31,965 nt of DNA from DASUTW01 sp035513995 (GTDB lineage Bacteria; Actinomycetota; UBA4738; CALAEC01), in assembly GCA_035513995.1 (NCBI GenBank), contig DATKBL010000118.1, forward strand, positions 1 to 31,965, written 5' to 3'. The notes beneath the pieces were generated by a model. That model did not search any database. It was not told where the DNA came from and saw only the letters and a program-made list of their open reading frames with translations. How positions within the stretch are numbered: the first letter of the stretch is position 1; each line of letters starts with the position of its first letter. Shown here in pieces: positions 29,962-31,965 of this stretch. The position numbers and the translations under genes are program-made.

Positions 29962-31965
29962 CAGCCCGCAGATCCTCCGCTCGAATGCCAGAACTTCCGG
30001 GGAGCGGCCTGGTGGTCGGCAGGGGCGACTCGCGCCAGCGCCTCCGTGAGCCTCCCCTCCGCGCGGGCGCGGCCCAGGGCGACCAGGTCCCACACCTCCT
30101 CGGCGATGATACTCGCCCCCCGCTTCCCGGTCCGGCGGAGCCGGCCCCAGACGGCGAGGAGCGAGCCGTGGAAGACCGTATGGGCCACGCGGTCCTGGAC
30201 CCGCTGGAACACGGTGACGTCCACCGGCCCGGTGGCGTCGTCGAGCGTCAGGAAGATGATGCGCTGGCCGCTCCGGACGGCGGGGGTCTGCGAGGCCACC
30301 TTCACCCCCGCGACCATGACCCGGTCGTCGCCGCGCCGACGGTGGAGGTCCCGCGCGCGCGTCACGTCGAGGTCCTCCAGCAGCGGCTCGTAGAACGACA
30401 GGAGGTGGCGGGTGACGTCGAGGCCGGTCACCTCGAGCTCGGCGCGGACCACCTCGGCCTCGGTGTAGTCGCGGAGCCCCGGCGGCGGCGCGCCCTCGTG
30501 GAGCCCCAGCGCGAGCTGCTCCCCGTCCCGCGCCGACTCGCTCGTCATCGCCTCGTACAGCCGGTCGCGCCGCCCGGGCCACCCCAGCGCCCCGACGTGG
30601 GCCAGCGCCTCGGCCACAGGCCGCGAGACCCCCGCCCGGCGCAGGAGGTCGGCAGCGCCCTCGATCGGCCGCTCGGCCCGAGCCGCGAGGATCCGCTCGA
30701 TCTCGGCGCCGGTGATCCCGTCCACGTCCCGCAGCCCCAGCCTGATCCCGTACGTGGTCGACGGGGTGGAGGCGGGCTGCTCGGTCGCTAGCGCCTCGAC
30801 GACGCCCGCCTCCACCCCGTCGACCTCCTCCGCCGTGTAGTCCTTCTCGCTCCGATTGACATCGAGGGGGAGGATGGGGATGCCGTGGCGCCTCGCGTCC
30901 TCGAGGATCAGCCGCCGCGGGTACATCCCGGGCTCGTGGGTCAGGAGGCCGGCCACGAAGGCGGCCGGGTGGTGGGCCTTCAGCCACGCCGACTGATAGG
31001 TGGGAACGGCGAACGCGGCCGCGTGCGCCTTGCAGAACCCGAACGAGGCGAACGAGGCCACCTCGCTCCAGACCCGCTCGGCCTCCGCCGCCGACAGCCC
31101 TCGCTCCGCGGTCCGCCGGAGGAAGTCCTCGCGCACCTCCTCGGCCTCCTCTTCGTCGGAGAGGTGGCGGCGGATCCGGTCGGTCTGGGCCAGGTCGTAC
31201 CCCGCCGCGACCTGGAGCGCCCGCATCACCTGCTCGTGGTAGACGATCACGCCGTGGGTCTCCTGGAGCGCCGGGCGAAGGCGCTCGTGAGCGTAGACCG
31301 GCTCCTCCATCCCGTGGCGGCGCTTCAGGAACGGCGTCACCATGTCGGACTTCACCGGGCCCGGACGGAACAGCGAGATGTCGACGATCAGGTCCTCGAA
31401 TCGCGTGGGCTGGAACTTCTGGAGGAGCTCGCGCTGGCCGGGGCTCTCGATCTGGAAGCACCCCACCGTGTCGGAGGCGCGGATCAGCTCCCAGGCCTCG
31501 GGGTCGCCGAGCGGGATCCGATCGAGGTCCACCCGCTCCCCCGTCGTCCGCTCGATCTCGTCCGTGGCGTGGCGCATCGCCGAGAGCATCCGCACGCCGA
31601 GCACGTCGAGCTTCAGCAGGCCCAGCATCTCGACGTCGTCCTTGTCGGCCTGGACCATCCGGTGCCCCAGGAACGAGCGCTCCATCGGCACGCGGTCGGG
31701 CAGGTCGGTCCCCGACAGCACGATCCCCGAGGGGTGCATCGCGATGTGCCTGGGGAAGCCGTTCAGCCGCTCGGCCACGCGGAAGAGGTGCTCGAGCTGA
31801 CCCGCGTCGAGGTTCGACCCGCGCAGCTCGGGGAGGTCGCGCAGCGCCTCGCGGATCCGGTGCGCGCCGATGTGCGGGAAGGCCTTGGCCACCCGGTCGA
31901 CCTCGTCCCCGGGGAACCCCAGCGCCTTCCCCACCTCGCGGATCGCCGAGCGGGCCCGGTAGGTG
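29958..31965 (-). CDS. dnaE2: Error-prone DNA polymerase III alpha subunit DnaE2 (5' end outside window)
   Basis: The C-terminal 668 or so residues of a C-family polymerase are present; the frame stays open past the window edge with YRARSAIREVGKALG. The finger and tail sequences match DnaE2/ImuC rather than the replicative DnaE1: SLFRPGPVKSDMVTPF, GVIVYHEQVMRALQ, FCKAHAAAFAVPTYQSAW, GMYPRRLILEDARR, an OB-fold (VMVAGVKVASQTPAVRSGQR) and a short C-terminus, KFWHSSGGSAGW, with no clamp-binding or tau-binding tail. DnaE2 is SOS-induced and mutagenic in Mycobacterium and Caulobacter. The PHP domain and the promoter lie outside the window. Confidence 0.9.
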   Translation of the reverse strand, partial: TYRARSAIREVGKALGFPGDEVDRVAKAFPHIGAHRIREALRDLPELRGSNLDAGQLEHLFRVAERLNGFPRHIAMHPSGIVLSGTDLPDRVPMERSFLGHRMVQADKDDVEMLGLLKLDVLGVRMLSAMRHATDEIERTTGERVDLDRIPLGDPEAWELIRASDTVGCFQIESPGQRELLQKFQPTRFEDLIVDISLFRPGPVKSDMVTPFLKRRHGMEEPVYAHERLRPALQETHGVIVYHEQVMRALQVAAGYDLAQTDRIRRHLSDEEEAEEVREDFLRRTAERGLSAAEAERVWSEVASFASFGFCKAHAAAFAVPTYQSAWLKAHHPAAFVAGLLTHEPGMYPRRLILEDARRHGIPILPLDVNRSEKDYTAEEVDGVEAGVVEALATEQPASTPSTTYGIRLGLRDVDGITGAEIERILAARAERPIEGAADLLRRAGVSRPVAEALAHVGALGWPGRRDRLYEAMTSESARDGEQLALGLHEGAPPPGLRDYTEAEVVRAELEVTGLDVTRHLLSFYEPLLEDLDVTRARDLHRRRGDDRVMVAGVKVASQTPAVRSGQRIIFLTLDDATGPVDVTVFQRVQDRVAHTVFHGSLLAVWGRLRRTGKRGASIIAEEVWDLVALGRARAEGRLTEALARVAPADHQAAPRKFWHSSGGSAGW

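Noticed and set aside
1..31965. tRNA, rRNA, insertion sequences, prophage, CRISPR or attachment sites
   Set aside because: No cloverleaf, transposase, terminal repeat or spaced direct-repeat array was recognised by reading; a dedicated scan would be needed to exclude small RNAs.

Overview
The window is very GC-rich, with GTG and TTG starts, dense start/stop overlaps and -10-like hexamers close to start codons. Gene content is actinobacterial: DivIVA, SepF and YggT beside ftsZ, no ftsA, a DUF3040 membrane protein, a DnaE2-type polymerase and a lysine-rich AAKKP-repeat protein. Gene order matches the actinobacterial division and cell-wall (dcw) cluster, with murB still between murC and ftsQ. 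I infer a member of Actinomycetota, probably a deep-branching or uncultivated lineage. The MurE specificity motif (DNPR) points to meso-diaminopimelate peptidoglycan.

Layout. (1) 1-781: the end of an unknown plus-strand gene meets a convergent minus-strand gene for a membrane-anchored AAKKP-repeat protein. (2) 848-19474, minus strand: the dcw cluster, transcribed mraZ, a 37-residue membrane microprotein, rsmH, ftsL, ftsI, murE, murF, mraY, murD, ftsW, murG, murC, murB, ftsQ, ftsZ, pgeF, yggS, sepF, yggT, divIVA. It starts from a promoter overlaid by four phased GTGG repeats that look like the MraZ operator. Most junctions from rsmH to ftsQ are ATGA, GTGA or TGATG overlaps. The only sizeable gaps are before ftsZ (132 bp, with an inverted repeat) and between ftsZ and pgeF (106 bp, with a strong hairpin). 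(3) 19615-20097, minus: an HNH endonuclease with a perfect TATAAT. (4) 20189-21924, plus: an ABC-2 exporter pair, probably leaderless. (5) 22138-26473, plus: MoxR ATPase, DUF58 protein and transglutaminase, behind a near-consensus promoter whose -10 lies in an inverted repeat. (6) 26470-31965, minus: MerR-family regulator, DUF3040 protein, then an overlapping dnaE2 (5' end outside the window), MFS exporter and dinB operon.

How the genes work together. The dcw genes make lipid II from UDP-MurNAc precursors (MurB to MurG, MraY), polymerise it at the septum (FtsW, FtsI) and build the division machinery (FtsZ, SepF, FtsQ, FtsL, DivIVA). PgeF and YggS are housekeeping passengers. MoxR, DUF58 and transglutaminase form a recurring trio of chaperone-like ATPase and membrane partners. 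DnaE2 and DinB are both damage-tolerance polymerases, so their operon is probably a mutagenic-repair unit with an unexplained transporter.

No stretch over 300 bases lacks a gene. I saw no tRNA, rRNA, insertion sequence, CRISPR array or classical T-tailed terminator. The most interesting items are the MraZ operator array, the uncharacterised microprotein coupled to a TTG-started rsmH, the dnaE2-MFS-dinB operon, and the AAKKP-repeat membrane protein.
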